Source: a virus. From it: a stretch of DNA of 34,321 bases. The stretch is from IMG/VR virus record IMGVR_UViG_3300021247_000872, positions 1 to 34,321 of that record; one strand, given 5' to 3'. The notes below the pieces were generated by a model. That model worked only from the letters and a program-made list of their open reading frames with translations, was not told where the DNA came from and made no database searches. Below, in pieces: positions 7,483 through 14,751 of the stretch; position 1 is the stretch's first letter, and each line of letters starts with the position of its first letter. Both the position numbers and the translations under genes were made by a program.

Positions 7483-8886
7483 TTATGCTGCTGTCCAACC
7501 ACTTCTACTTCTACTTACTTCTGAATAAGCATCAGCCAAAGCATCAACAATATCATCATTCTTACCTAATGGAAAACTTCTTAATTCATCAAGTAAATAT
7601 CTATTCCAATCAGCTCGCAACATACTTACATTTTCAGCAGCTATCTGACTACCAATAGGATCAGCTCTTAATTGCTTACTACCACTAACAGGCAAGAACA
7701 CAATTGGAAAACCTTGTAATAATTGAACTAAATGCAACTTTTGACTCTTACCTGCTTGTCCTGGATCCTGTGGCATTCTAATTCTTGTCTCTACACCATC
7801 TAATTCTGCTGTTTGTCTAATTATTCTATCTCTTGTACCAGCATCATATTGGCCTCTAATCATATCTAATATCCAAATACGATTATCAACATCCTTACCT
7901 AATAATATTCCAACAGTATAGTCTCCAGCATTAGCAGTGGAAGCAAGGTCCCAGGCTCTTATCTGTCTTATAATTTTAGGCTTAAATGGCTCAATTTTTA
8001 TCTTTTCTGGACTAAAATATGCACCAGTACGAGGAATTGGATTTTGCTGATAAAGAGCATTCCAACCATAATCGCCACTCTGTGCAACCATAACTTTTTT
8101 AATTTTATTTAAATCAACCTTACTATAACGCTCCTTCCAAAGAGGATCGCCAATCTTTCTACCAATAGGATCATCATCAGACTCGCAAATAGCAGGTAGG
8201 TTTAATACTGTCCAACTTTCAGGTTCAGAAGCTAAAGCACGAGCAGCAACATCATCCTCATGCCATCTCGTACAAACCATAATAATAGCTCCACCAGGCT
8301 CTAATCTTGTAAATAAATCATCAGAATACCAATCCCAGGCCTTGTCTCGCATAATAATAGATTCTGCATCTTCTCTACTCTTAATAGGATCATCAATTAA
8401 AATTAATTTAAAACCAACACCAGTAGGAGGAGAACCAACACCACGAGCTAAAAATGTACCACCTTCTGGTAAAGTCCATTCATCTTGAGCAGTAGAATCA
8501 TCAGAAAGAGGCCTACGCTCCTTTACAATTTGCCTACTCTTTCTACTAAAACGCCTTGCAATTCTCTCATTATAACCAGTAACTAAAACATTGTCTGAAG
8601 GATTACGCTCTAAAAAATAAGCACCAAATCGCACAGTAATAGTTTCAGTCTTACCATGACGAGGAGGCATATTTATCATTAACCTCTTTATCTCGCCTCT
8701 TTCAACCATATCTAAATGCTTACAAATTAATTTTATATGTTTAGCATCTACACTCCAACCTTTTGGCAATGTATCAATCATGTACTGTAAATAATTGTCA
8801 GGAGGTAATAAAATCCTATCTCTACTTGTTTTTTGCTTCTGCTGCGGCTTCAAGAAGTCGAATTGTAAACTGTCCAATCTTTTCAT
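7483..8886 (-). CDS. terL: Terminase large subunit
   Basis: A 467-residue packaging motor and nuclease. The ATPase domain shows Walker A-like PPRHGKT (residues 74-80), Walker B LILIDD (161-166) and the CTRWHEDD coupling segment (205-212). The C-terminal nuclease domain shows acidic residues in AWDLAS (D313), PQDPG (D374) and NDDIVDAL (D444/D445). It would dock on the portal, pump DNA into the prohead and cut the concatemer. The gene overlaps the small subunit by 65 bases in another frame. Confidence 0.95.
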   Translation of the reverse strand: MKRLDSLQFDFLKPQQKQKTSRDRILLPPDNYLQYMIDTLPKGWSVDAKHIKLICKHLDMVERGEIKRLMINMPPRHGKTETITVRFGAYFLERNPSDNVLVTGYNERIARRFSRKSRQIVKERRPLSDDSTAQDEWTLPEGGTFLARGVGSPPTGVGFKLILIDDPIKSREDAESIIMRDKAWDWYSDDLFTRLEPGGAIIMVCTRWHEDDVAARALASEPESWTVLNLPAICESDDDPIGRKIGDPLWKERYSKVDLNKIKKVMVAQSGDYGWNALYQQNPIPRTGAYFSPEKIKIEPFKPKIIRQIRAWDLASTANAGDYTVGILLGKDVDNRIWILDMIRGQYDAGTRDRIIRQTAELDGVETRIRMPQDPGQAGKSQKLHLVQLLQGFPIVFLPVSGSKQLRADPIGSQIAAENVSMLRADWNRYLLDELRSFPLGKNDDIVDALADAYSEVSRSRSGWTAA

Positions 8887-9193
8887 ATAAATTACCTAAA
8901 TCTCCTGCCTTCTGATTTAATGTGTAACCTGGATCTAATGCTTGTTTAGATATCTGACGTAAAGCTCTTGTATTCTCTGTAATCAAATCAGCTAATAAAT
9001 CATCTAAACGCTTATTCTCCGTCCAATCATCAGCCATCTTAATACTCTGCTGCATACGCTCCTGAATAGTCTGAATAGTAGAAACAGGCAATTCATAAGT
9101 TTTTGCAATCTTACTCTCCGACATTCCAATCATTAAAGCATTCTGAACTTCCGCATAAATCTCTGGATGCCTAATTAATTCATTGTAATCCAT
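8822..9193 (-). CDS. terS: Terminase small subunit
   Basis: A 123-residue, mostly helical protein immediately upstream of and overlapping the large subunit gene. The N-terminal part contains a helix-turn-helix (about residues 22-50, MSESKIAKTYELPVSTIQTI) for recognising the packaging site. The central and C-terminal helices (NKRLDDLLADLITENTRALR and YEKIGQFTIRLLEAAAEAKN) fit oligomerisation. Identification is by position, size and HTH. It overlaps the sigma-factor gene by 14 bases, so the three genes are co-translated. Confidence 0.8.
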   Translation of the reverse strand: MDYNELIRHPEIYAEVQNALMIGMSESKIAKTYELPVSTIQTIQERMQQSIKMADDWTENKRLDDLLADLITENTRALRQISKQALDPGYTLNQKAGDLGNLYEKIGQFTIRLLEAAAEAKNK

Positions 9194-9977
9194 CTCTAAA
9201 CCACTCCTTTAACGCAGCATTTGTCTTCAGTTTTTCCATAGCAGAAGAAAAATAATCCTGATACTGATTACCATTTATGTTGAACTTCTTACAAAACTCA
9301 ACCATATTAATTATCTCTACACCTAAACCATAAGTGTAAATAACAACAAGCCTTTCCATCTCATTTAATTTTTCTAAACTATCATAAATCAACTTAATAC
9401 CTTCATCCTCAACTAAACTGTCAAATAACGGATCATCGCTGTCATTTGTTCTAACACTGTAAAAATCATACTCCTCATCATTGCCACTATTATCTAAACT
9501 TAAAACACTTATCTCCGCAGCATTTATAGAGTTCAATACACAATTTAAACTTTTACCTGTTAACTCCACAACCTCTAAAATACTCAAATCCTGCAAATTA
9601 TTCAACTGTTTTATAGTTTCCTTAATATGAACAGGCAAACGTATTAAAGCAGCATTATTCTCTATATTTCGCTTTATTTTTTGAGAGATCCAATAATAAC
9701 AATAAGTGGAAAAGCGATTACCTTTACTAACATCAAACTTTTTAGCAGCAATTACTAAACCAATCATTCCAGAAGAAAACAAATCAGCATACTCTACACC
9801 TAAACCACTATGCTTATGACAAATCTTATGTATCAAATTAACATTACATTTTAATAACTCCTCCAATACTAATAACTCATCATCATCAATAACAGAAAAT
9901 AAAAATTGTTCCTCTTCAACGCTTAAAGAAACTAACTCTCTGCCTGTCCTTATCTTTTTGTAAATCTTCCAATTCAT
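9180..9977 (-). CDS. Phage-encoded sigma70-family sigma factor
   Basis: A 265-residue protein. Region 2 spans about residues 41-110 (core-binding ADLFSSGMIGLVIAAKKFD; -10-reading RFSTYCYYWISQKIKRNI at 88-105). Region 3.0 is RLPVHIKE (113-120). A region-3-like helical part follows, then an acidic linker (161-192) and region 4.1 (LEKLNEMERLVVIYTYGL). Compared with housekeeping sigma, the aromatic pair WW becomes YW, Q is kept and the following T becomes K. Region 4.2 (VEFCKKFNINGNQYQDYFSS) lacks the usual arginines of the -35 recognition helix. It would redirect host RNA polymerase to phage promoters. It lies between an HTH regulator and the terminase genes. Confidence 0.85.
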   Translation of the reverse strand: MNWKIYKKIRTGRELVSLSVEEEQFLFSVIDDDELLVLEELLKCNVNLIHKICHKHSGLGVEYADLFSSGMIGLVIAAKKFDVSKGNRFSTYCYYWISQKIKRNIENNAALIRLPVHIKETIKQLNNLQDLSILEVVELTGKSLNCVLNSINAAEISVLSLDNSGNDEEYDFYSVRTNDSDDPLFDSLVEDEGIKLIYDSLEKLNEMERLVVIYTYGLGVEIINMVEFCKKFNINGNQYQDYFSSAMEKLKTNAALKEWFRDGLQ

Positions 9978-10290
9978 TCTTAATCGCCTTGTTCTTCTCT
10001 TTGATCTTTAATATCTTGGCATACGCATCTCTTCTACCTTTTAAAATACGAGACAAATCATAAGCATCCATCTCCAAAATCCGAGCCAATCCAAATAAAT
10101 ATTCCTCGCTTATACCTTTCTTACCTCTAAACCAATCAGAAATATGACTCTGCTTCGTACCTAACAAATTAGCTATCTCTGACTGCGTATAACCTTTCTG
10201 CATAATAGCTACATCCAAATCTAACTTAACACTAAACATACGCTTCTCTTCTATAGGCGCAAATGATACAGGCTTATTAAAATTATCCAT
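9916..10290 (-). CDS. HTH-Xre family regulator
   Basis: A 124-residue protein with a lambda-repressor-like helix-turn-helix at about residues 26-80 (GYTQSEIANLLGTKQSHISD is the core) and a charged coiled-coil C-terminus. In-frame TTG codons lie upstream. ATG at 10290 is chosen because GAGG sits six bases before it. The gene is the first of the late operon, overlaps the sigma gene by about 60 bases, and faces a repeat-rich intergenic region that could carry its operators. It may repress, activate or time the late operon. The absence of an integrase argues against a classical lysogeny repressor. Confidence 0.8.
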   Translation of the reverse strand: MDNFNKPVSFAPIEEKRMFSVKLDLDVAIMQKGYTQSEIANLLGTKQSHISDWFRGKKGISEEYLFGLARILEMDAYDLSRILKGRRDAYAKILKIKEKNKAIKNELEDLQKDKDRQRVSFFKR

Positions 10291-10317
10291 TATCAACCTC
10301 AAGTATATAATTTGTTT

Positions 10318-10327
10318 TGTTTTATCA
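10318..10327 (-). promoter_or_regulatory. Variant TGATAAAACA element before HTH-sigma operon
   Basis: Minus-strand TGATAAAACA differs by one base from the element in the late operon. It lies 28 bases before the HTH start. A second possible -10, TATACT, follows about ten bases downstream. Which one is used cannot be told from sequence. Confidence 0.35.
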
Positions 10328-10530
10328 TATATTTTTTAAGAGGCCAAAAAGTTAGGTATATAAAAGGTGTGGAAAATTGGTGTGCTTTTTAAAGAGGAGT
10401 GGTCTTTTGGTTTTTCGCTTCAACTCTTTTTTGTACATTGTAAGAAAAATCTATCAAAAAATCTTCCAACGTACAAAAATAAAAATAAATAAAAATAAAA
10501 TAATCTCTGGCCTCTTTTTTATTTATTCAT

Positions 10531-10543
10531 GTGCGCCAAAGAT
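10531..10543 (+). repeat. GTGCGCCAA(A/G)GAT box, copy 1
   Basis: GTGCGCCAAAGAT here and GTGCGCCAAGGAT at 10729-10741 match in 12 of 13 positions, in the same orientation. They look like binding boxes of an initiator or regulator. Confidence 0.6.
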
Positions 10544-10678
10544 CTACCACCAATTTCCGCCAGTATAAAAATAAAATAATAATAAATAAAAAATAAATAA
10601 AAGCGGCCAATAGAAATAATAAATAAATCTTTGGCCTCTTTTTTTAAATAATACTGGCGCCAACATTTTCTGGTATCC

Positions 10679-10787
10679 TGTGCGCCTATTATTTATAACA
10701 ATTTTTTTTATAATTTTTTTTTATTAGAGTGCGCCAAGGATAGAGGAGTTTTTTATTATTTGTCAGTATAAGAATAATAGGCGCACA
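10679..10787. repeat. 15-base perfect inverted repeat pair
   Basis: TGTGCGCCTATTATT (10679-10693) and AATAATAGGCGCACA (10773-10787) are exact reverse complements separated by 79 bases. One GTGCGCCAAGGAT box lies between them. The spacing favours two oriented protein-binding sites or a large cruciform rather than a short terminator. Confidence 0.8.
10729..10741 (+). repeat. GTGCGCCAA(A/G)GAT box, copy 2
   Basis: Second copy of the 13-base box, located within the large inverted repeat about 100 bases before the plus-strand gene at 10838. Confidence 0.6.
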
Positions 10788-10837
10788 ATAAAAATAAATA
10801 AATGGCGCCAATTCTCCAAACATAAAGGAATAATTTT

Positions 10838-11539
10838 ATGGAACCAACAGTTAATAGAGGAGATAAAGATCCAGACAATCTTATCTCCAATCGTATCAAA
10901 CATTACGGCACAACATTTTCAGTTTATGACATTGATACTGCTGAAGACAATACTTACCAAATAACAGTAAATGGCATGATAAATAAAACAATTGAAATAA
11001 AAAGAGCTTCAATTGACAGTAATGGTATAATTCATCTTCCTTACGCAAAACCAGGACAATTACAATACTTACATAATAATTGGTATGGATCTTTTTTGGC
11101 TTATTGTATCGTTTATAAGACAGACGCAATAAATAATAAAAAAATAATTGAGGATAATTTATTTTTTTATTTAGTATCTCCTTGTAATTATAGAGGAGCT
11201 GTTGAAGAAAACATGCTAACCTTACAATACATGACAGAGGAGCAATTTCAATACTTCTTCTCTGCTTCTGGCTCAAATGAAGGTACTAAAGAATTATCTG
11301 ACAAAAACATCAAAGAAGACATCAAAGGCTATCGTTATTACACAGCTGACGGTAATTTTAGAGATTATAAGCAGCCAGAGTATTTTACCGTTGAAAGAGT
11401 TTTACAAGTAGCTAATAAAAATAAAAATAAGCAGCCATGTATTAAATCTTGGACCGAAAAAATAGAGGCCAAGACAAAGAATTATTTTTATCAGAAGTAT
11501 TTGTCTCTTCAACAGGCGGTATTAGATAGTACTTCCTAA
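10838..11539 (+). CDS. Unknown 233-residue protein beside candidate origin
   Basis: No family was recognised. The N-terminal two thirds look globular and mixed alpha/beta (many Tyr and Asn; strands such as GSFLAYCIVYK and NLFFYLVSP). The C-terminus is basic and helical (NKNKNKQPCIKSWTEKIEAKTKNYFYQKYLSLQQAV). It has a good AAAGGAATAA leader and its own downstream terminator, so it is a single-gene unit read away from the repeat-rich region. By position it could be an initiator binding the iteron-like boxes or an early takeover protein; there is no motif for either. It is the only plus-strand gene in the left half. Confidence 0.7.
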   Translation: MEPTVNRGDKDPDNLISNRIKHYGTTFSVYDIDTAEDNTYQITVNGMINKTIEIKRASIDSNGIIHLPYAKPGQLQYLHNNWYGSFLAYCIVYKTDAINNKKIIEDNLFFYLVSPCNYRGAVEENMLTLQYMTEEQFQYFFSASGSNEGTKELSDKNIKEDIKGYRYYTADGNFRDYKQPEYFTVERVLQVANKNKNKQPCIKSWTEKIEAKTKNYFYQKYLSLQQAVLDSTS

Positions 11540-11546
11540 AACACAA

Positions 11547-11578
11547 CAAAAGAGGGCTCCACAGGGCCCTCTTTTTTA
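11547..11578 (+). terminator. Rho-independent terminator after 10838 gene
   Basis: AAAGAGGGC pairs with GCCCTCTTT around an eight-base loop and is followed by T-rich TTTATT. It starts about ten bases after the stop codon. On the minus strand the stem is followed by TTTTGTTGTGTTTT, so it may also stop the convergent early operon. Confidence 0.88.
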
Positions 11579-11650
11579 TTGGATACTAATAGTTTATAAT
11601 TTTACCACTTACATCTTATTACTGCGAGTGGTATTTATTTTTATTAATTT

Positions 11651-11962
11651 TTAAGCATCCATCATTTCTACTTCAATAATTTTAACACATCTCAATTGAT
11701 CTTCGTATTCACCGTCAGACAATAATAAAACATAATCTAACGGACCTTGAATACAACATGAATAAACACCAGATACATCAGCTACATTTATTTCATTATC
11801 GTAGTAGTAAGAATACAAGGCCTTAAGAGCATCATCTACATTATCAAAATAGGCCTCTAATACATCAACATAATCATTTGTATAGTATTCAACAGGCTTA
11901 CCGTCTTTTGTAAATGAGTAAGGCTCTACAGTGGCAATTTCGAGTTGGTATTTTGTATTCAT
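11651..11962 (-). CDS. Unknown acidic early protein (103 aa)
   Basis: The last gene of the minus-strand early operon. It is acidic, Tyr-rich and globular (it opens MNTKYQLEIATVEPYSFTKD), with a cysteine pair in SGVYSCCIQG. It is preceded by AAAAGGAATAAAATAAA, which also encodes the end of the upstream gene. No family was recognised. The convergent terminator at 11547 lies downstream. Confidence 0.65.
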   Translation of the reverse strand: MNTKYQLEIATVEPYSFTKDGKPVEYYTNDYVDVLEAYFDNVDDALKALYSYYYDNEINVADVSGVYSCCIQGPLDYVLLLSDGEYEDQLRCVKIIEVEMMDA

Positions 11963-11968
11963 TTTATT

Positions 11969-12415
11969 TTATTCCTTTTCTTCTTTCACTTCTTCTTTTA
12001 ATTTATTTTGTAATGATAAAATGTTTTTTTCTGGAATAATTTCTACACTTGTAATTTTTGGAATAAATGTCCAGTAATTATCATAAACTTCACCATTACA
12101 AGTAGTCGTATTCTCAATTGAAAACTTATAAATCTCACTTGTGTATTCAAAATCTAAACCATCACCATTTGTTTCAAGAAGTGTTTCAATAAGATTAACT
12201 TTGAATTGTGTTTCAAAACAATCAGGAGTAATGTATGCTAACATCTCTGTGTAAAAATCTGACATAATTGTGTGTAATGGCCTATCAAACCATGTCTTGC
12301 TATCTTTAATAATGTAAGTAGTGCGCCAATCTGTAGTTAAATCAAAAAATCTTGGCACCTTATTAATTATTGTTTCTTCTACGAGAGCAATTTTAATTTC
12401 TATCTTGTGTCTCAT
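11969..12415 (-). CDS. Unknown early protein (148 aa), paralogue of next gene
   Basis: An acidic protein of unknown function. It shares layout with the upstream neighbour at 12417-12890: a beta-strand opening (KIEIKIALVEE vs KVKILLVQIVEP), a helix with LHTIMSDFYTEMLAYI vs FHTIGNLMSEMLVRLD, a helix FKVNLIETLLE vs QKIEIIDNLFD, and a late strand pair FIPKITSVEI vs FVPVIENLEY. The two therefore look like an old tandem duplication. The ribosome site is AAGGAGAATAAA. The C-terminus is a Lys/Glu-rich tail. Confidence 0.65.
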   Translation of the reverse strand: MRHKIEIKIALVEETIINKVPRFFDLTTDWRTTYIIKDSKTWFDRPLHTIMSDFYTEMLAYITPDCFETQFKVNLIETLLETNGDGLDFEYTSEIYKFSIENTTTCNGEVYDNYWTFIPKITSVEIIPEKNILSLQNKLKEEVKEEKE

Positions 12416-12416
12416 T

Positions 12417-12890
12417 TTATTCTCCTTCTTCCTTTACATCAATTTCAACAGTATCGTATTCCAAGTTTTCAATTACTGGTACAAATCTATGTATTTCATT
12501 TATTTCATCATCAAAATAAATAGTAATTTGATAATTTTCCAATTCAACACATCTAATACAGGAGTTTTTTAATTCCCAGGACAAATCAAATAAGTTATCG
12601 ATTATTTCAATTTTTTGTGCTTCAACTTCATGATTACCAGATAAATCTAATCTTACTAACATCTCTGACATAAGATTACCAATTGTATGAAAATCTGCTT
12701 CTGAAGACGTAGCATTAGAAGTCCATTTTCTATTTGTGTTAGAAAAAATGTGGCCTGTTTCTCTTTCAAAAATGTAATTCAGAGTTTTGAATAGAAATAA
12801 TCTTCTACCTCCATTTTCATTATTCCAGTGTGGTTCTACAATTTGTACTAATAGTATTTTAACTTTAACAACATCTAATTTTTGCTTCAT
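12417..12890 (-). CDS. Unknown early protein (157 aa), paralogue of following gene
   Basis: An acidic protein with the same order of strands and helices as 11969-12415, but with an added N-terminal part (NNENGGRRLFLFKTLNYIFE). No catalytic motif was seen. It starts with a weaker GAAAGAATAAA leader after the hairpin that follows the helicase gene. It ends one base before the neighbour starts. A host-takeover or DNA-replication accessory role is possible from location only. Confidence 0.65.
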   Translation of the reverse strand: MKQKLDVVKVKILLVQIVEPHWNNENGGRRLFLFKTLNYIFERETGHIFSNTNRKWTSNATSSEADFHTIGNLMSEMLVRLDLSGNHEVEAQKIEIIDNLFDLSWELKNSCIRCVELENYQITIYFDDEINEIHRFVPVIENLEYDTVEIDVKEEGE

Positions 12891-12926
12891 TTTATTCTTT
12901 CAACCTTTTATCTTTCTTTTTATGAG

Positions 12927-12959
12927 GAGGATAAATAATTTTTATTTTTATTTATCCTC
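12927..12959 (-). terminator. Hairpin after helicase gene
   Basis: A 12-base perfect stem (GAGGATAAATAA with TTATTTATCCTC) lies between the helicase stop and the next gene. On the minus strand it is not followed by a clean T-run, so it may attenuate or stabilise rather than fully terminate. Confidence 0.6.
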
Positions 12960-12978
12960 TTACAATTTATTATCTATC

Positions 12979-13941
12979 TTAATCGAGTGTTTCTGTATCT
13001 GTGTCCGTATTTTTTATCAAGGAAAATCTAACACGTTGGCCTCTTTTTGGTTCTTTAGGAAACTGGCTAATAATTCCAAGTGTTGTCATGTTCTTTAGGC
13101 ATTCAGAAGTATCTTTTCTATTTCTTCCTATTGCCTTACTTATTTCATTTCCAGATAATTCGCCTGTTTCTAAAAGCCTGATAACCTGTGCGATCATGGT
13201 ATCATCTCTATCAATTCCAGTGCCAACAATTTCTGTACCAATAGTGTTTTCTTCTGTACCAACAAATCTATAGGTAATGTCTATCCATTTGTCATAAGGA
13301 TTAAGTCTATCTTTTGTTGTTTTGAGTTTAAATGTATCAGCATTTTTGGTTAGCATAAGGACAGTATCGGCTCCAGCTGCTATACTTGATCCACCACGCA
13401 AACTTTCGAGAGAATTATCATTTTCCGCTCCTTTTCGTTTATGGTGGAGAATTATAAGAGAAATACCATTATCTCTGAAGGTATAGAGTTTTTTCATTAC
13501 GATAGCCTGTTGAGAATTATTATTTTCTTCAGCGCCAATTGAGAGTTGAGAGTAGCTATCAATAATAAGGAGGCCAATTTCTTGTTCTTTTAGTGTTGCG
13601 ATTAATTCAACAATTTTTTCATCATCAAATAAGCTAATACTTGTTTCTTGATACCACAGATTATCAGGAATTGCTCTTGTGTGTTTTTGGAGCCTATAAC
13701 AAAACATGCCGGATCCCATTTCCAAGTCAAGAAACATCACATTAGTTTTAGTTGTTTTGTGTCCGAGCCATTCAGAGCCTTTTGAGAGTTGTAGCATTAA
13801 GTCTGTACAGAGAAGAGTTTTTCCGCTGTTAGAAGAGCCAGCTACGAGAGTAATTGTATTTTGTAGGATTATTCCATCAACGATCCATTGTGGTTCTGGC
13901 AATTTAGACCAGACAGTATAAACATCACTTAATCTATTCAT
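12979..13941 (-). CDS. RepA-like hexameric replicative helicase/ATPase (RecA fold)
   Basis: A 320-residue protein with Walker A GSSNSGKT (residues 35-42), a catalytic-glutamate segment LDLE (71-74), Walker B LLIIDS (124-129), HHKRKG (166-171) and RGGSSIAAGAD (182-192). This order is that of RSF1010 RepA / AAA_25 helicases. The C-terminus, about residues 245-312, is a winged-helix-like part (LETGELSGNEISKAIGRNRK). It is the only clear replication enzyme in the window. It probably unwinds the phage origin while host polymerase and primase do synthesis. The leader is GAAGGAATAAAATA. Confidence 0.88.
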   Translation of the reverse strand: MNRLSDVYTVWSKLPEPQWIVDGIILQNTITLVAGSSNSGKTLLCTDLMLQLSKGSEWLGHKTTKTNVMFLDLEMGSGMFCYRLQKHTRAIPDNLWYQETSISLFDDEKIVELIATLKEQEIGLLIIDSYSQLSIGAEENNNSQQAIVMKKLYTFRDNGISLIILHHKRKGAENDNSLESLRGGSSIAAGADTVLMLTKNADTFKLKTTKDRLNPYDKWIDITYRFVGTEENTIGTEIVGTGIDRDDTMIAQVIRLLETGELSGNEISKAIGRNRKDTSECLKNMTTLGIISQFPKEPKRGQRVRFSLIKNTDTDTETLD

Positions 13942-13964
13942 TATTTTATTCCTTCGTTTCCTAA

Positions 13965-14225
13965 TTATAAGTTTTGAATAAAAACTTTACATTCCAACAT
14001 AATTTCTAATAGTGTTGTTTCATCAACAGTTTTTACATTTAGTGTTTCTAAAATAGTATTCCAGTTAATCTCTGAAACCACTGCGTTTTTATTTTTACCA
14101 TTAGACAGCCAATAATTTTTGAAAATGTTATAACTTTCAGCTTCATTAGCATTATGATTATTGACAAAATAGTTGAGTACCATGCCAAGTTCTTCGAGTG
14201 TAAGAGATACGTTTAAATCTATCAT
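13965..14225 (-). CDS. Unknown 86-residue early protein
   Basis: A small helical protein (LNVSLTLEELGMVLNYFVNN opening; ends LLEIMLECKVFIQNL). No family was recognised. It lies directly upstream of the helicase and has an identical 20-base leader and start, AACGAAGGAATAAAATAATG. Its start overlaps the stop of the 33-residue gene before it. A helicase partner or loader is possible by position only. Confidence 0.65.
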   Translation of the reverse strand: MIDLNVSLTLEELGMVLNYFVNNHNANEAESYNIFKNYWLSNGKNKNAVVSEINWNTILETLNVKTVDETTLLEIMLECKVFIQNL

Positions 14226-14326
14226 TATTTTATTCCTTCGTTGTTTTGTTGCGCCCAGTGTTGTAATAATTGTATAGCTCTGTCTTTTGTAATTCCAGCA
14301 GCCATCAAAATGTCGAGTTGTGTCAT
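14225..14326 (-). CDS. Tiny 33-residue early protein
   Basis: A short reading frame starting MTQLDILMAAGITKDRAIQL and ending QQNNEGIK. It has a strong AAAGGAATAAAATA leader, and its stop overlaps the next start (TAATG). The sequence predicts two short helices around a Gly-Ile turn, loosely like a UBA or helix-turn-helix unit. The leader and coupling make translation likely; the function is unknown. Confidence 0.6.
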   Translation of the reverse strand: MTQLDILMAAGITKDRAIQLLQHWAQQNNEGIK

Positions 14327-14348
14327 TATTTTATTCCTTTATAAGAGA

Positions 14349-14376
14349 TAGGCCTCTTTTTATTTATTGAGGCCTA
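14349..14376 (-). terminator. Palindromic hairpin TAGGCCTC/GAGGCCTA
   Basis: An eight-base perfect stem and twelve-base A/T loop lie between the 14396 gene stop and the 33-residue gene. There is no T-run on the minus strand. It is a possible attenuator or mRNA end; GGCCTCTTTTT in it recurs elsewhere in the window. Confidence 0.45.
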
Positions 14377-14395
14377 AATCGTGTTGTTTTTAGCC

Positions 14396-14737
14396 TTATT
14401 TTTTAAATCTTGGATCCTTCTGACAAAGCTCAATTTCAGGCATGTATCCAAATGTCCTGTAATAGAGGCCTCGGCATTCATCGTTGTATCCTAATTCATC
14501 CTGTGTGGTAGTACAGTATTTTACAAATGTCATTATGTATCTATCTTCATAACCAAGTGCCATTTTTTCTTCATTAGGCATTACAAGATTATCAAGATAC
14601 AAGTCATTTAGTAAGATCCACTTATAGAGATTATTCAAGTATTCTTTCGAGATCTTGTCTCTTCTATGTCTCATTACCACAACTTCGTAATTGGAAGTTG
14701 AGTGTGTTTTGATGTATTTTGTGTTTTTGATGTCCAT
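14396..14737 (-). CDS. Unknown 113-residue early protein
   Basis: A Tyr- and charge-rich soluble protein (it opens MDIKNTKYIKTHSTSNYEVV), with a helical middle (YLNNLYKWILLNDLYLDNLV) and a basic end PRFKK. No family was recognised. The leader AAAGGATAAAATTGGA is a variant of the early leader. It lies 14 bases after the preceding gene. Confidence 0.65.
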   Translation of the reverse strand: MDIKNTKYIKTHSTSNYEVVVMRHRRDKISKEYLNNLYKWILLNDLYLDNLVMPNEEKMALGYEDRYIMTFVKYCTTTQDELGYNDECRGLYYRTFGYMPEIELCQKDPRFKK

Positions 14738-14751
14738 TCCAATTTTATCCT

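Larger units (their letters stand above)
10303..10837. other. Repeat-rich intergenic region: candidate replication origin / control region
   Basis: 535 bases between divergent genes with no convincing coding content. It is extremely AT-rich (runs of AAATAAATAAAA) and studded with GC boxes. GTGCGCC occurs at 10531, 10680 and 10729, and inverted at 10780. GGCGCC occurs at 10656 and 10804. CAGTATAA occurs at 10561 and 10764, with a related inverted TACTGGCGCC at 10652. GGCCTCTTTTTT occurs twice. An AT-rich unwinding region plus iteron-like boxes fits an origin; operator clusters for the HTH protein are the alternative. Confidence 0.55.

Noticed and set aside
9916-10290. Classical lysogeny repressor
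   Set aside because: The HTH protein alone is not enough: no integrase, excisionase or attachment site was seen, and the gene leads the late operon.
10377-10568. Plus-strand frame in the candidate origin
   Set aside because: It begins at TTG without a ribosome site and runs through AT repeats; the region is better explained as control DNA.
10896-11276. Minus-strand frame of 126 codons
   Set aside because: It is antisense to the 10838 gene, which has a leader and terminator; the minus frame has neither.
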